Notes: generated by a model not told the origin, from the letters alone. Counted from the first letter of the stretch, positions 44,641-57,710 are shown. The stretch: 64,000 nt of DNA from Cymodocea nodosa (GCA_036874045.1 JAZBRI010000011.1:10531501-10595500); one strand, 5' to 3'. A program made the numbers and translations.

Positions 44641-46411
44641 TGTTCGTGGTTTCCCAGCACTACATTAGAAAAACTTGGATTTGTTACTTCTATTTTTACT
44701 TAGTTAATTTATCTTTATGCCTATTCTTTCTTTTAGAAGTAAACAAACAACCTTTAATACAATTTAGATATTAATTCCAATTTGTACTTTAACTGCAAGT
44801 GCACAGTGTCTATTGTATCAGTGTGCAAGTACAGGTCGATCCCATAGGGAATTCCTAACGAATTTAAGAAATGTTTGATTGTGAACAATTCAAATTTATA
44901 TTCAATAAGCACTCCGTTGAGTTACAGTTAACTCAACGGACTAAGTTCGTTGAATTATGAATAACTCAACGGACTATCCTTGTGGACTTAAGTTAACTCC
45001 ACGAGCCTCTCTTCTTTATAATACTGCTAATTACAAAGGAATTCGGCCAACCATTGGGCGATTCCACAGATTGTAAATAACATCAATTAAGCTTTTTAAT
45101 GCTAGTTAACATTGGATTTATCATTATGCAATACTAACATTCAGATGATTCAAACAATAACCATTAAAATCTTTAAGTTGTTTTGTACAAACCAATTTCA
45201 GTAAACTGTAAAATTAAAACTAACATAAAATAATCATAAAACTGATACAGATAACATTAATCACGATACAACACCAACAATACAACACTCAAATACAACA
45301 TACAAACATAGATAAATTGTTTTTGGTATTTTTGTTTTTATGTGATGGCCGAAAGGTGAAATGTAAAGTAATTTCACTTGACAGTAAATACTTCCGACAC
45401 TACTTGCAACGCGATTACACTATTGAAAATTGAACCACTTATAATTCTGTCTCCTCTCCCTATAGAATCGTGAGTCCAGAATTGCAAGATGATCTCCTCT
45501 TCAGCATACAGGCATTAACCCGAAGCCAAGGCTAAAAGCTTTACGATCTCTTGAAATATGAGTCAGCGCTTGGTGACGCGATCACTCCTCACAGTGGTTG
45601 TCAGGCACTGTGTTTGGCTCGGAATCGACTCGACATCAGGCAAGTATCCTCACAGACCTCCGATGATTGGTGATTATGGTGGTGATACAATGGTTGGTGT
45701 GATACTTCGGAGAATCGCCGATACTATCTGTAGAAAGTTCAGTGCTCCTCCTCTGTATACACTGGCCGTCCATCGATCACACTTTCTTCTTTTTTTCTTC
45801 TTTTCTTTTATATTTCTTCAGTAGTAACTGCTTTTGCTTGAATGATCGGTTGGATTTCCTTCCTTTAGATCAACGGCGATGCTTCCTTCTCGATGCGTGT
45901 TTGAATTCCTGCGTGATACGTGCAAACGTGGTTTTTCCTTCCAACTGTTTGTTCCTGCAACCGCTACAGTGGCATTTTGGAAAATAACTATAAAATACAT
46001 GCAATAAAGAAATAAGCCGCTAACCTAACGCGTTACCTTAGTGTATATTCATGTAACTCAACGTGTATAGTTATGCTAACTTAACGAGTTATAACTTAAG
46101 TAAATCTACTAGCTCTCGACATGTGTCAGCAGCAGTTTAAACATAAAATAGCATTTCGGAGAGTTACAGGTATAACTATCCGATGCTCAGATGCATTTTC
46201 AGATACTTAAAAATTTCACAGCCTGCAATTTACCGACAGTTCATAAATGTACTAAATTAACATTAATTCCCCAAAATTAAGCAGATTCTTCAATTAAAGC
46301 ATATAACAGTGCAATTATAACATAATGGCTTAATTCTCATATGATAAGCTAAAAATTATGTAATTAACCATCATTTAACCGTTAATAATATGCACTTTTT
46401 CATTCTAAACA
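44641..46411 (-). repeat. 3' LTR of Athila B
   Basis: Plus-strand reading runs from ttgttcgtgg to ...cattctaaaca, followed by the PPT. It contains the TATA-like 'cttttatatttcttc' near 45805, two AACGG motif clusters and CACGTG-like boxes. Confidence 0.92.
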
Positions 46412-46421
46412 CTTCCCCCAT
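46412..46421 (-). other. Polypurine tract of Athila B
   Basis: The minus strand reads ATGGGGGAAG directly before the LTR start TGTTTAGAATG. Confidence 0.88.
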
Positions 46422-48202
46422 ACCTAAATTTTGCTAGTCCCTTAGCAAACTAAGATCTAATTAATTGGTCTTTCAAAAAGTGCTAGAGTTAATTCTCCCC
46501 CTTTTGTTTGTTTTCTTCTGTTTATCATAAACATATATTCTGTATGTTTTAGTAATCAACCTGCAAAGATATTTAGAATATATGTAAAATACATACAAAG
46601 TATATCATATTTATATAGGTGTTAATTATATTATCATTTGTTCTTCTTTTCATCATCTGTAATCTTGAATTTTCCAATAAGTTTTCTAGAAGAAATTTCA
46701 ACAACATACAAATTAAAGTACAATCCAATTCAATCTGATTAAGACAAGTAGAATAAAGAATTGTATTTCCATTAAACAACTTCAAAAGTCAATTCAAGAT
46801 TCATATTTCAGCAATTCTAGATAACAGAAAATATACTCGATTCATAAGATATCTGTATTTCACAAAACACTTGTATCTTTTCAGAACAGTATATGTTTTT
46901 TGTTTTTTCTCTTTTTTTTTTGTGTACTTTAAAAGTTAATTTGACAAGCTTGAATCATGCAAGAGCTTTCTAATGTACCCATGTAACGAGCTTTCAGTCA
47001 ACAATCCTAGATCTGATCAAGATCATAGGTTGCCAGATTTTCAGAGTCCTTTTTCAGGTCAACAATCCTTACATACCTATCTGCTCAAGTACAAAAGGCT
47101 CGTGATCAAACAAGTCAATAAACTCTCAATATTTTTTTTTTTTTTCTCTTCTTTTTTTTTTCTAAAAAGAAATGCACACACAAAATAAAGTATTAATCAC
47201 ATACTATATATTCATGTATTTCATTAATACAGATGCAGTAAAACACCAATCTCATATAATCCTGCTTCTATCATTTACTAAAGATATGAATCCATAACAA
47301 TAAGTTCATACTTTATCTGTAGTTTAATAAGATCTACACAAAAATCATTCTACAAGTTCAATCAGTCAAAGTAAATGTATCTTTCATCATATGTGTTTCA
47401 TTTAATCTAGAATTCACATCTCAGCTCCTTCAGGATTTCATATAATTTTTTGATTAAGCATTAAATATTCTGATTTCATTTTAAAATCGTGAAACTGTTA
47501 AACTCATGAAATTCAAAAAAATCATAAGATACTATATCTAGATTTACATAAATAATAAATTCTATAGCATCTTCTATATCCTTCTAAATATAACATTTAA
47601 GCAGTTTATAAAAATTTTACAGTCTCAATTATCGGATAGTTACAGCAAGTTCATAAAAATTTTCAATTTCCTCAAAACTTTGCAGTACCATTTTAATTCC
47701 TTTAATTAACAAACTTACATGGCTGTTACTTTAATTACCTCCCCCCCATACCTACATTTTGCATTGTCCTCAATGTAAAAGATTTGACAATAAGTACAGT
47801 AATTGTAGCAAGCATGAATAAAGTTTTGTTTGATTTAACATTCAGGATAAGTAATTGGTTACGTACCTTGTTCCATTTGTATCTCTTTCTGCATATTCCG
47901 ATTTTTGATTCTGAAAAACTTTTCATTCTCAGATAAACACAGAATATAAAACAAAATAACATTTAATAGGTATTAATAAATCAGTGTCTTGTGTGGAACC
48001 TAGGTTTCTATGCCTTTGGTGGCTCACAAACAAGCCAGTTGATTTCCTAGAATAGATACCAACAAACTGGATTGATATTTTGTTTTGTTTGTTTTTTTTT
48101 GTTTTTTTTTTTTATAAAATGAACATGAAAAACTTCAAAATTCTTTTTTTTTTTCTAAAAATAAATGCAGAATACACAACATTAAACACACAAAATCACA
48201 GC
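46422..48202 (-). other. 3' non-coding region of Athila B
   Basis: No gene is seen. It is collinear with A's 20981-22771. The blocks near 46975-47130 and 48010-48045 are conserved. Long T-runs occur at 47131-47162 and 48095-48112. Confidence 0.65.
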
Positions 48203-49357
48203 TTAAGAACATGATTGAAAAGTAGAAACAAATGGAATAAATGTATCAGTCCAAGCAAACTTTTTAGGCATAGTTCTTCTTGCTATTAATTCTGTTTTAA
48301 TGCAATTCTTGGTCCTTTTTAATTTGTAAACATGCAATATATTATAAATTCCAAATACGAGTGTATTACCATTAATGATATGTAATGCAGAAAGGGATCC
48401 TTTTTGGTTCCAAGGTAATGTAGCAGTTTCTATTTCTACATCTATTTCAATATATTCCTCTTCCCACTTCCATTCATTCATGTCTTCCATAATCCATATT
48501 TGAAATTTCATTAGTTCATCCCACCATCTTATCAGACATAAAGTAGGATCATGTTCTTCATTATACCACATTGCTATTTGAATTTTATTAAATTTTTCAG
48601 ATGGTGGTTTAGTTATTCCACTCAGGACGGGTAAAATTTCTGTATAATCATCATAACTGTCTATGCTCACTATGTATAAATCAGATCTATATGCTATTGA
48701 TATCTCCGTGACTAAATAAATATAACCATCAAGTATGACATGTGTTTGGTTAATTAATGATTTCTGTCCTAGATATATTATAATGTTTTCATTCCAAGAT
48801 CTGTTCAGAAAATTATACACACTTAAGCGTAAATCTTCACCCCAATTTCTTGTAGGTCTCCAATAATATAATTTTTTAGGAATTGCAGAATTTTTATCAG
48901 AAAATATTAAAGCTGACCCACAATTTTAAGTTGGTGCTTCAAATATATTAGGTCTTCCTATATTACATTCTTCTCCTGTTATAGGATTTCTTATCAAAAT
49001 CTCAGGTAATGATAAACTTGCATACCTTGGTCTCGTCTTGTATATGATTAATCCTTCATCTATCCCCATAATATGACTCATTCCTTCTAATGCATTGGGT
49101 GGAATTCCAGTAGTTTCTTCCATAGCCAGATATTCATGGGTATTAAATGACCTCCATATGAATCCATCTCTAATCTTAGTCATTTTTGCAGCTTGTAATC
49201 CTTGAAAATATTCTTCTTCAATACAGTCTTTAATTTCCTTTGATACACAACACATCCTGCACAGATCTTTAGCTGACAAGTTACTTAGTATTTCCCTTTG
49301 TGCATCCATCGGTAATTGCATTAATTCCATTTTTCGATTCAGTCTGAAGCTTTCCAT
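48203..49357 (-). pseudogene. Captured F-box gene in Athila B
   Basis: It has an F-box at the N-terminus (LPMDAQREILSNLSAKDLCR, CCVSKEIK), the SKP1-binding module of SCF ubiquitin ligases. The C-terminal part resembles an F-box-associated domain, with GLIIYKTRPRY, RNPITGEE, LDGYIYLVTEIS, DPTLCLIRWWDEL and EWKWEEEYIEIDVEIE. The total span would be about 384 residues, a usual length for this class. It keeps long open stretches while differing at about 30% of residues from A's copy, which hints at past selection. No introns are visible. The copy is nearly open but broken. It is homologous to 22772-23912 at the same place in A. Confidence 0.78.
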
Positions 49358-49370
49358 TCTATAAATATTT

Positions 49371-49483
49371 GTTGTCGGATGAAGGTTGAATCAGCTGCTT
49401 CTCCTTCCAGTTCCTCCAACGCTTTCTCCTTTCTCTTAAAAGTGCTAGTAACTCGTAAATAACATTATGTTTCATATATATAC
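49371..49483 (-). promoter_or_regulatory. TATA-like site and leader of the F-box unit in B
   Basis: The minus strand has GTATATATATG (49483-49473), then a leader shared with A (acgagttact.., then ggaactggaaggagaag-like). The leader runs straight into the F-box start with no intervening segment. The motif cluster at 49655-49830 lies upstream. Confidence 0.5.
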
Positions 49484-49654
49484 TACGCATCCATAAAGTG
49501 AATAAATCTCGTTGCAAGAACGTGTCTTGCAACGTGCATCGTGTTTCCTATTTTAATGGGTACGTGTACCACTACTAATTTCAAATTTTGGTAACCGCTA
49601 AACCGACGAAGTTTCGTTTGTGGTTAAAAGAATAACCATTCTACTTAATCCATG

Positions 49655-49830
49655 AACTAACTTCGTTGAGTTACAGATTACTCAATAGAACACAGTCAAT
49701 TACTGTTGCTAACTCCACGGACTAACTTCGTTGAGATACAGATAACTCAACGGAGTGACCTTATATTATATTACTGACCTTGTGGAGTTACGGTTAACTC
49801 AACGGACTTACTTCGTTGAGTTAACACTTG
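49655..49830. repeat. AACGG inverted-motif cluster upstream of F-box unit, B
   Basis: It has repeated TAACTCAACGGA and TTCGTTGAGTTA-type words in both orientations, including an inverted pair 'gttaactcaacggactta...cttcgttgagttaac'. It is collinear with 25790-26035 in A. Confidence 0.8.
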
Positions 49831-50268
49831 GCAACTTCTAAGTTTCACTCTCGTAAGTTTTCTATTCTATGTTTTTCTTTTTCTTTTTTTCTTTGTCATT
49901 CTGCTAACTGTAATAAAGTTAAATCTATGTCATTAATGCCTCATTTTAATTAAAATACATTTAAATCTGAACATTATATAAAGATTTAAATTGCAGGTCA
50001 TTTTATGTTATGCAGAATTTACATTTTACCTTATAACATGCAGAAATTTTTAAGTAGTTATCCTGTCATTCAGCAAATTGTAAATCTGTTACATATTCAT
50101 TCATAAAGTTTCACAATAACATAATATTCAATAAATTCCATTCATTTCACATTCAAATAAGTATGAAAATTGCATCTGAAAAATTATATTCATTAATATG
50201 AATCAATTACATTACAAGTACATCATACAATTTTATACAATTTTACACAAGTAGACGAACAATACAAT

Positions 50269-52494
50269 TTAATCTCTATGCCTAAGTTCATCTACTTCCT
50301 TTTGGAGTTTTTCTAATTGCTGCTCTAATTGATTAATCCTCTCTACAGCTCTTGTAATTCCTCTAGAAGGTACTACTAGTTCTACAGCTACAAAATTTCT
50401 GTATTCTTTCACTGAAATGGTTCTTGATCTAATCCTTTTTGATGTCCATCTAGTGAAATCGACACAGTCCACCATCAGCAGTGGAATCAAATCTCCATAA
50501 AATAATTTCTTCTTCACTATTTTCAGCTTGGAGACAAAAACTGCAGACCAATTTATTTGGATTTTATTTACAACTGCATACGTGGCCCATTTGACAAATT
50601 GACTTAATTCTATGTCATGGCATTGTCGTTGATAGACATTCTTAATTAGAATGTTAGCTACCATGTGTGCTTTACCATTTAAATGCTTCAATCTGTTTAA
50701 TAATGGCACACCAGGATTGATAGCTAAACAATCCTTAATTTGCTGCTCAATCCATTCAACTACAGTTGTATCCTCCAAAATTTTTGTTCCTTCATTCTTA
50801 AAACCAAATATGTTATGGAGAAGCTCTGGTGTTATCTGTACATCAGCTTCCTCCACGTTTGAAATTAATTCTCCTTCTCTTTCTCTTAAATTTGCATAGA
50901 AACAGGGCACTAAATTCTCATATACTGCATGCCCTCTATCTTGAGATATAAATTGCAGTAGACCTTGGAATTCAAATAAATCTTTGATTTCTTGCATTCC
51001 ATCCCAATTTACTGGTCTACTGTAAATAATATCGTAACCCCTTATTTTTTGGTATTTGATATAAGCTTCCTGACTACAAAAATGTACTTCATTCAAAATT
51101 CTTGTTTCAGTCGGGTCAGGAAGGTGACTTTGTTGCTCTAGAGGGGTTTGCTTTTGCTCTTCTTCTAGCATAGGCTGCATTTGGACATTCTCTTCAGATT
51201 CCTGAATTTTTGCTTTTGCTTCTGTCTATGGTGGTGAGCTGGCAAAACTCTCCACTCTGTCTTGAATTCTTTCCATAATTTGCTGAAGAGTTTCTTGCTC
51301 TTCAGTGGAATCTGTGAAATTATTTTTGTCCAAATGGTTTCTTTCAGCCTCTTCATTTTCTACTCTTTCTTCTTCCTCCTGACTACCAATCTGTTCTGTT
51401 ACTATTCTTTCTGATTCTGTAATAGATTGGGATAGAGTCACGGGCAATTCAGTTTCTACCCTAATTTCTGTTTCTTCTTATACAGGTTGTAGACTAATTT
51501 CAGCCTGATTTTCTTCTTTTCTTTGCTCCTCCTGCTCCTCAGATTTGGATAGCAGGTTAATAAAAATCTGCTCCATAGGCCCTGTAAAAATTGGTACTTC
51601 AGGTTTAATTTCCTCATATTCAGGCACTTTTTCTTTTCCTTTCTTTTTTCTGATTAGTTGTGCCTGTTCTTCCTCTTCATCTTCTGAAATTAAATCTACA
51701 AAAGTAGGCTCTACAGGCCTTCGAGCCACAGGTACTAGCTCTTCCTGTTTAACTTTTCCTATAATTACTGGTCTCGAAGGACTAGCTTCAGCTTCTTTTG
51801 CAGCAGATTTGGCAGCAGTTCTAGCAGTAGCTGTGTGATGCTATTCCACTTTAGTTTTATATTGGGCTTTCAACTTTTCTGCAGCCCTCTTTTTGTACAG
51901 TGTATCAAACACCAGGTGTGCATTAGCCACTACCAAATCTTCTGATTCTCCTTGGTTCTTCCCAACTTGAACCAGTTCTACAAATTCTCTTATTTCTTCT
52001 TCAGTTGAAGGCCCCATCATTTCTGCTTGTGCCAATGGCCTAAATGGTGGAACTGAAGGTCCAGACTGCTGCTCCTCAGGAACAGGTCTTTCAGCAGTTG
52101 GTTCCTCCCGTTCTTCAGTTGCCTCTTCATTTGCTTTCCTTTCTTGCTCCTAGATTACCCGTTTAGCTTGTCTACAGATTCGTCTTTTGAACTAGAGTCG
52201 GGACTTACGTTGGATTAATTCTAGGGAAACTTCGTTACTTGGCCTTATTTGTCTTTCTTTACTTACTGCAATTTCAATTGCCACTCTGGTTCGTGTTTCC
52301 ATCATTTGAGGTATTTGTATATCCATATCTACTAAATCTCTTCTCAACTTGAAAAGTTCTGATTCTACCTTCTGTAGCTCTTTTTCTCTTGTCGTATTTA
52401 TGATCTTCTACCGCGTGTGCCACTCTTCTAATTCCTTCAGAAATTTTGATGTATCAACAACATCTTCCCAGAATTCAGGCGTCATCTTCATCAT
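50269..52494 (-). mobile_element. Athila B ORF with plant-transposon-type domain
   Basis: The start is set at the ATG at 52494 (M.KMTPEFWEDVVD, as in A). The N-terminal third is charged with coiled-coil character, and the middle is an acidic, E/Q-rich low-complexity linker (DEEEEQAQLIRKKKGKEKV). The last 303 residues are open and carry the conserved domain: FCSQEAYIKYQKIRG, IIYSRPVNWDGM, FEFQGLLQF, CFYANLRE, LLHNIFGFKNEG, HLNGKAHMVANIL, ATYAVVNKIQINWSAVF. They end in a heptad-like INQLEQQLEKLQKEVDEL. No membrane span is seen in the domain. It is homologous to A's ORF and to Copia F's third ORF. It is broken in a few places upstream. Confidence 0.8.
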
Positions 52495-52679
52495 CGTGGA
52501 GTTACACAACAACACGTAGTCGCTCTGATTTCTATTGTTCTAGATTCTAAATGATTTGTCGGATAATGCCCCCAAAACCTTAGGTTTTAGTTTAAATAAG
52601 CACTCAATTTAGGCGGGTAATCGGATCATTTCCCAAACCAAATATTACTATTTTATCCGCGGTCTTAGCTACAGTACTC

Positions 52680-52985
52680 CGTTGTTTTACAGGTAACTCA
52701 ACGGAATAAGCTCGTTGACTAACTCAAGACTCAACGGAGTAAGCTCGTTGAGTTAAGCGTAACTCAACGGACTCCCCGTACAAGCAAATATAATAATAAA
52801 AATATTACAGAGAATATTTTTTCTGTTTTTTTTTACAGGTTTAACCGATACTATGCTTCGATTAGACCTAAATATTTTTTTTATTATTCCGATCATATCG
52901 ATGGATCCATTCGGCTGAACCACAACTATTTTTATGTTTTATATATATTTTTAATGTTTTTTTTTATATATATATAAACATAAAA
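52680..52985 (-). repeat. Integrase-to-ORF spacer of B
   Basis: It contains a dense AACGG inverted-motif cluster (52680-52770), upstream of the TATA-like stretch near 52591-52602 that precedes the ORF by about 100 nt. A weak CGGTT/ACCG array (52840-52930) and a TATATA run near 52940-52980 follow. Confidence 0.7.
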
Positions 52986-52997
52986 ACTGATTTCTTA

Positions 52998-54280
52998 CTA
53001 AGTAAAACTTGAGTAGTCCTCTACTCTGACTTCTTCTATAATTCCAAAGGAGCTTTTTGGTGTTTTCAAAATAGGTTTAAGTCTTTGTCCATTTACTTTA
53101 AATATATTCTGATTTTTAGGATTTTCAATTTCAATAGCTCCATAAGGATAAACATTTTGAACTATGTAAGGTCCTGCCCATCTAGATCTTAATTTTCCTG
53201 GATGGTTATGTAGTCTAGCCATATAAAGATATACTTCTTGTCCTATTTCAAAGTTTTTAGGAATAATTTTTCTATCATGCTAGAATTTAATTTTCTCTTT
53301 TTCTCTTAAAGTCTTTGAATAAACTTCATTTCTAAATTCTTCTAATTCAATTAGTTGCATTTTCCTATTTTCAGCAGCTTGATTTAAATTAGTGTTCAGA
53401 GTTTTTAATGCCCAATAAACTTTATGTTCTATTTCAGTAGGTAAATGACAACTTTTTCAATATACTAGCCTAAAAGGTGACATACCTAAGCTCGTTTTAT
53501 AAGCAGTTCTATAAGCCCAAAGTACATCAATCAATCTATTAGCCCAATCTGTTTTAATAGGATTTACTACTTTTTCCAAGATTAATTTAATTTGTTTGTT
53601 TGCACTTTCTACTTGTCCACTTGTTTACGGATGATATGATGTTGCAATTTTGTGGTTTACTCCATATTTCTTCATTAAGGCTTCAAAACTTCTATTACAG
53701 AAATGAGTTCCTCTATCACTGATAATAGCTTTAGGTATTCCAAATCTGGCAAATATATTTGTTCTTATAAATTGTATTACCACTTTGTTATCGTTAGTTT
53801 TTGTAAGAATAGCTTCTATCCATTTAGATACATAATCCACTCCCAACAATATGTAATTAAATTAATTAGATATAGGAAATAGACCCATAAAATCTATTCC
53901 CCACACATCAAAGATTTCAACCTCAACAATAGGATTAAGAGGCATCATATTCCTCTTTGATATTCTTCCTATTTGTTGACATCTTAAACAACTTAAGCAA
54001 TATTTATGAGCATCTTTGAATAGTGTTGGCCAATAAAACCCACATTGCAGAATTTTTGCAGTAGTTTTCCCTGAACCAAAATGTCCTCCACAAGCTTGGT
54101 CATGATAGAATGACAATATGCTCGGATATTCAATTTCTGGAACACACCTCCTTAAAACCAGATCAAGACATTTCTTAAATAAGTAAGGGTCTTCCCAATA
54201 GTAATATTTTACTTTTGAGAAAAATAATTTCTTATCCTATCTATTCCAATCCTTAGGTGTTAAACCAGTAACTAAGTAAT
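52998..54280 (-). mobile_element. Athila B integrase region
   Basis: It has the zinc-binding end (YHDQACGGHFGSGKTTAK, CLSCLRCQQIGRISKRN), the core (DYVSKWIEAILTKTNDNK, RFGIPKAIISDRGTHFCNRS) and the C-terminal block (GKLRSRWAGPYIVQNVYPYG, IEIENPKNQNIFKVNGQRLK). It is the Athila type. It is broken in several places. Confidence 0.9.
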
Positions 54281-54283
54281 TAA

Positions 54284-56400
54284 CTATGTCTGCATACAAG
54301 GCATTGTGTTGATGGTCATTAATTGTTCATTAGGAAAATTATCTTTAATTTCAATATTTGATTTTTCTATTTGTAATCTTGATAAATGATCTTCTACTAC
54401 ATTCTCACAACCTTTTTTATCTTTAATTTCTAGATCAAATTCTTGTAATAATAATATCCATCGAATCAATCTAGGTTTAGTCTCTTTTTTCTTTATTAGA
54501 TGTTTTAAAGCTGAATGATCCGTGTATACTATCACTTTAGCTCCAATCAAATATGATCTAAACTTTTCTAAGGCAAATACAACAGCTAATAATTCTTTTT
54601 CCGTAGTTGTGTAATTAACTTGAGCATCATTTAAGGTTTTGCTTGCATAATGAATCACTCTAGGAGATTTTTCTATTTTCTGTCCTAACACTGCTCCTAT
54701 AGCAAAATCAGAAGCATCGCACATTAATTCAAATGGATGGTTCCAATTAGGTGCTTGAATTATAGGAGTTGAAATTAAGCTAGTCTTAAGTCTAAAAAAT
54801 GCTTCCTTGCAATTTTTATCAAAGTTAAATGAAACATCTTTTAATAGATTAGTTAAAGGTCTAGCTATCTTGCTAAAGTCTTTAATAAATCTTCTATAAA
54901 AACCAGCATGTCCTAGAAATGATCTAATATCTTTTACTGATTTAGGTTCTGGTAGATTAGAAATTACTTCTATTTTAGCTTTATCTACTTCCAACCCTTT
55001 TTTAGAAACAACATGCCCTAAGACTATTCCTTGTTTAACCATGAAGTGACATTTTTCCCAATTTATAACCAGATTTTTTTTAAAATCATCCATAAATATT
55101 TCTAAAAATTCATCAGTCATTCCAGTAAATATGCCCTGCACACACCTTTGAAAGGTAGTTGGTGCATTGCATAATCTGAATGGCATTCTTTTAAAAGCAT
55201 AAGTTCCATTAGGACAGGTGAAAGTTGTTTTCTCTTGATCTTCTAATGCTACTAGAATTTGATTATACCCTGAATACCCGTCTAGGAAACAAAAATATTC
55301 TTGCCCTATTAATCTTTCCAGCATTTGATCTATAAAAGGTAAGGGAAAATGATCTTTCCTAGTCACAGTATTCAGCTTTCTATAGTCTATACATACTCTC
55401 CAACCTGATTGAATTCTAGTAGGTATCAAGTCTTGACTTTCATTCTTAATAACTATTAATCCTAATTTCTTGGGAACTACATGGATTGGACTAACCCACG
55501 AGCTATCAGAAATCGGATATATTATATCATTATCTAACCATTTAACTATTTCCTTCCTGACTACTTCCTTAAGGTTTGGATTTAATCTCCTCTCAGGAAT
55601 TCTAACAGGTTTAGCATTCTCTTCTAAATATATGTGGTGACAGCATAAAGTTGAACTTAACCCTTTTATATCAGTCATAGTCCATCCTATTGCTTCTTTA
55701 TAACTTTTTGTTACCTCTTTTAATTTAGCTATTTGATCCTTTTTCAAATCTGAAGCAATAATGATTGGACAGGTACGTTTATCTTCCAGAAATATATAGG
55801 TTAATTCAGGAGGTAAAGGTTTTAATTCTAAATGCTGCCCATCAAAAGTTAGAGCTCCTAATTGAACATCATCATTTTTTAAATTAATTTCTTCCTGATC
55901 TCCTTCTATATTTATGCTTTCACTTTCTTCTAAAGTTTCAGAATTGATTTGTCTATTTAATTCTTCTTGAATCACATCATCTAACATATCTCCTTCATCC
56001 TCTAAAAAGTCTATGCTATGTAAGGACATTTCTAACTCCTCAAACCTTTCTGGTTTGAAAATATTTAATTGAGTATCCTCATTACCATATGCTAACTTCA
56101 TTACTCCAATTTTACAATTTATAACAGCCCCTGATGTTGCTAAAAATGGCCTTCCCAAAATTAAAGATGTATCACTATTTTTATGCTTAATTTGTTGGGA
56201 ATCCAAAATTACAATATCAATAGGATATATAAAATTCTTGATTTTAATTAAGACATCCTCTATTTTTCCTCTAGGGTATCTTATACTTCTATCAGCTAAT
56301 TGAATAACCGTACTAGTAGGAGTTAAGCCTTCTAATCTTAAGGATGCAAATATATCACTTGGCATAACATTTATACCTGCACCTAAGTCTATTAAGGTTC
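54284..56400 (-). mobile_element. Athila B protease, RT and RNase H region
   Basis: The protease motif is DLGAGINVMPSDIF near 56355-56395. RT shows WVSPIHVVPKK, GWRVCIDYRKLN, DHFPLPFIDQMLERL, FCFLDGYSGYNQI, MPFRLCNAPTTFQRCV and the catalytic FMDD near 55085-55100. RNase H shows [36 protein letters not shown] and YTDHSALKHL. The FQRC motif and overall pattern are Athila. A 693-residue stretch is open, the best preserved pol in the window. Confidence 0.93.
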
Positions 56401-56639
56401 TTTCTAGAATGGTATTTCCTATGGTGCATGATATAACAGGGATTCTAGAATCAGATAACTTTTTAGGAATTTTTGGCAGAAATAGGCAACTACTTTGCTC
56501 AGCTAAAAAGACCTTTCTAGGAACTTTTCACTCTCTTTTCTTAGTACACCAATCCTTCAGAAATTTAGCGCAAGGTGGCATATTCTGCAATAGATCTAAC
56601 AAAGGAATGTTAACTTGTACTTTTTCAAAAATTTCTCTT

Positions 56640-57601
56640 ATTTTTTTTTATTTTTCAGGAATTGTTTGTTGTAATCTTTCAGGATAGGGTGCTAAAGATT
56701 TTGATTTCAAAGACTCTTTTTCATTCAATTGATTTGTTTGATCATTTTTAGCTTCAATTGCAGATTCAAATTGTTCTTCAATGATTTCTAGATTTTCAGC
56801 TATTACATTTTCGTTATCATTTTGATTTTTACTCTTGTCCACCTTCATATCATTTTCATTTTGAGTTCTTGGTGGTATATTTGTTCCAGATCTTAATGTT
56901 ACGCATACATCTTCCAGATTTTCGTTACTTTCATGATGTTTTTGTATATCATGTTCATGATTATGATCTTCAATTGTTTTTAGTTTTAAAGTGCATTCTT
57001 TAAATTCTCTTACATTTCTATTTTCTGTTTGTTGTATATTTTGCAAGTTGTGCAGGTTTATAACATTATAATTTTCATTGTCCTATTGCAAAACTTGTAT
57101 TTTCATTGCATTTTTATCTAATGCTTTTAATTTTGTTTCCAGATCATCTAATTTCATTGCATTCAATTTTTGATCAATTTTCTTTATGACTTTTTCAGTT
57201 TCGTAAATTATATCCTGTTTAGGTTCTGAATATGCCTCCTTATAGTTTAGTTGGTTAACTTCTTGTTGTTGACACACAAAGTATTCCAATTTGTCTAGAT
57301 TTTGCTCTATACTATGCTCCAGTCTGTCATAGCTATCCCAAACTTCAGTGTCTCTCATCATATTACACATTCTATACTGACCATTAGTTGGGTAAACTAT
57401 AGGATTCTCATACTCGGCTCTATTATATTGAGGATAATTCATTTGTTGTTCATGAGATCTATAAATCTGTAAATGTCTCAATTTCAAACAATCAGAAATG
57501 TCGTGTCCTTCAGAATTGCAAAATTCACATATGCTAATTAAAGGTTTCAGAAATCTTTGAGCATAAGCATATGCCATATTCTCAATTACAGAAGAAAACA
57601 C
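56640..57601 (-). mobile_element. Athila B zinc knuckle and gag-pro linker
   Basis: Right after a leader of about 85 nt from the primer site comes ENMAYAYAQRFLKP, then the zinc knuckle CEFCNSEGHDISDC near 57490-57531. A charged coiled-coil-like linker (RLEHSIEQNLDKLEYF, DLETKLKALDKNA) and the Athila-type CVTLRSGTNIPP and LAPYPERLQQ blocks follow. No capsid domain is found between the primer site and the knuckle. It is broken in a few places. Confidence 0.8.
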
Positions 57602-57685
57602 ACAACTCTGATTATTAAAATGAAACAGCTCTAACAGTTGCTTATATCAATTCAATTCAGTTCAATTCAATTCAACTTAATTCAA

Positions 57686-57704
57686 TTCCCCAGCAATGGT
57701 GCCA
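57686..57704 (-). other. Primer binding site of Athila B
   Basis: The minus strand reads TGGCACCATTGCTGGGGAA, six nucleotides inside the 5' LTR end. It fits the tRNA-Asp-type site used by Athila/Tat elements with small differences. Confidence 0.88.
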
Positions 57705-57710
57705 TAAAAC

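Noticed and set aside
47131-47162. Long T-run as the tail of a SINE or LINE insertion
   Set aside because: No target duplication or SINE/LINE body is next to it, and similar T-runs occur throughout this collinear region of A and B.
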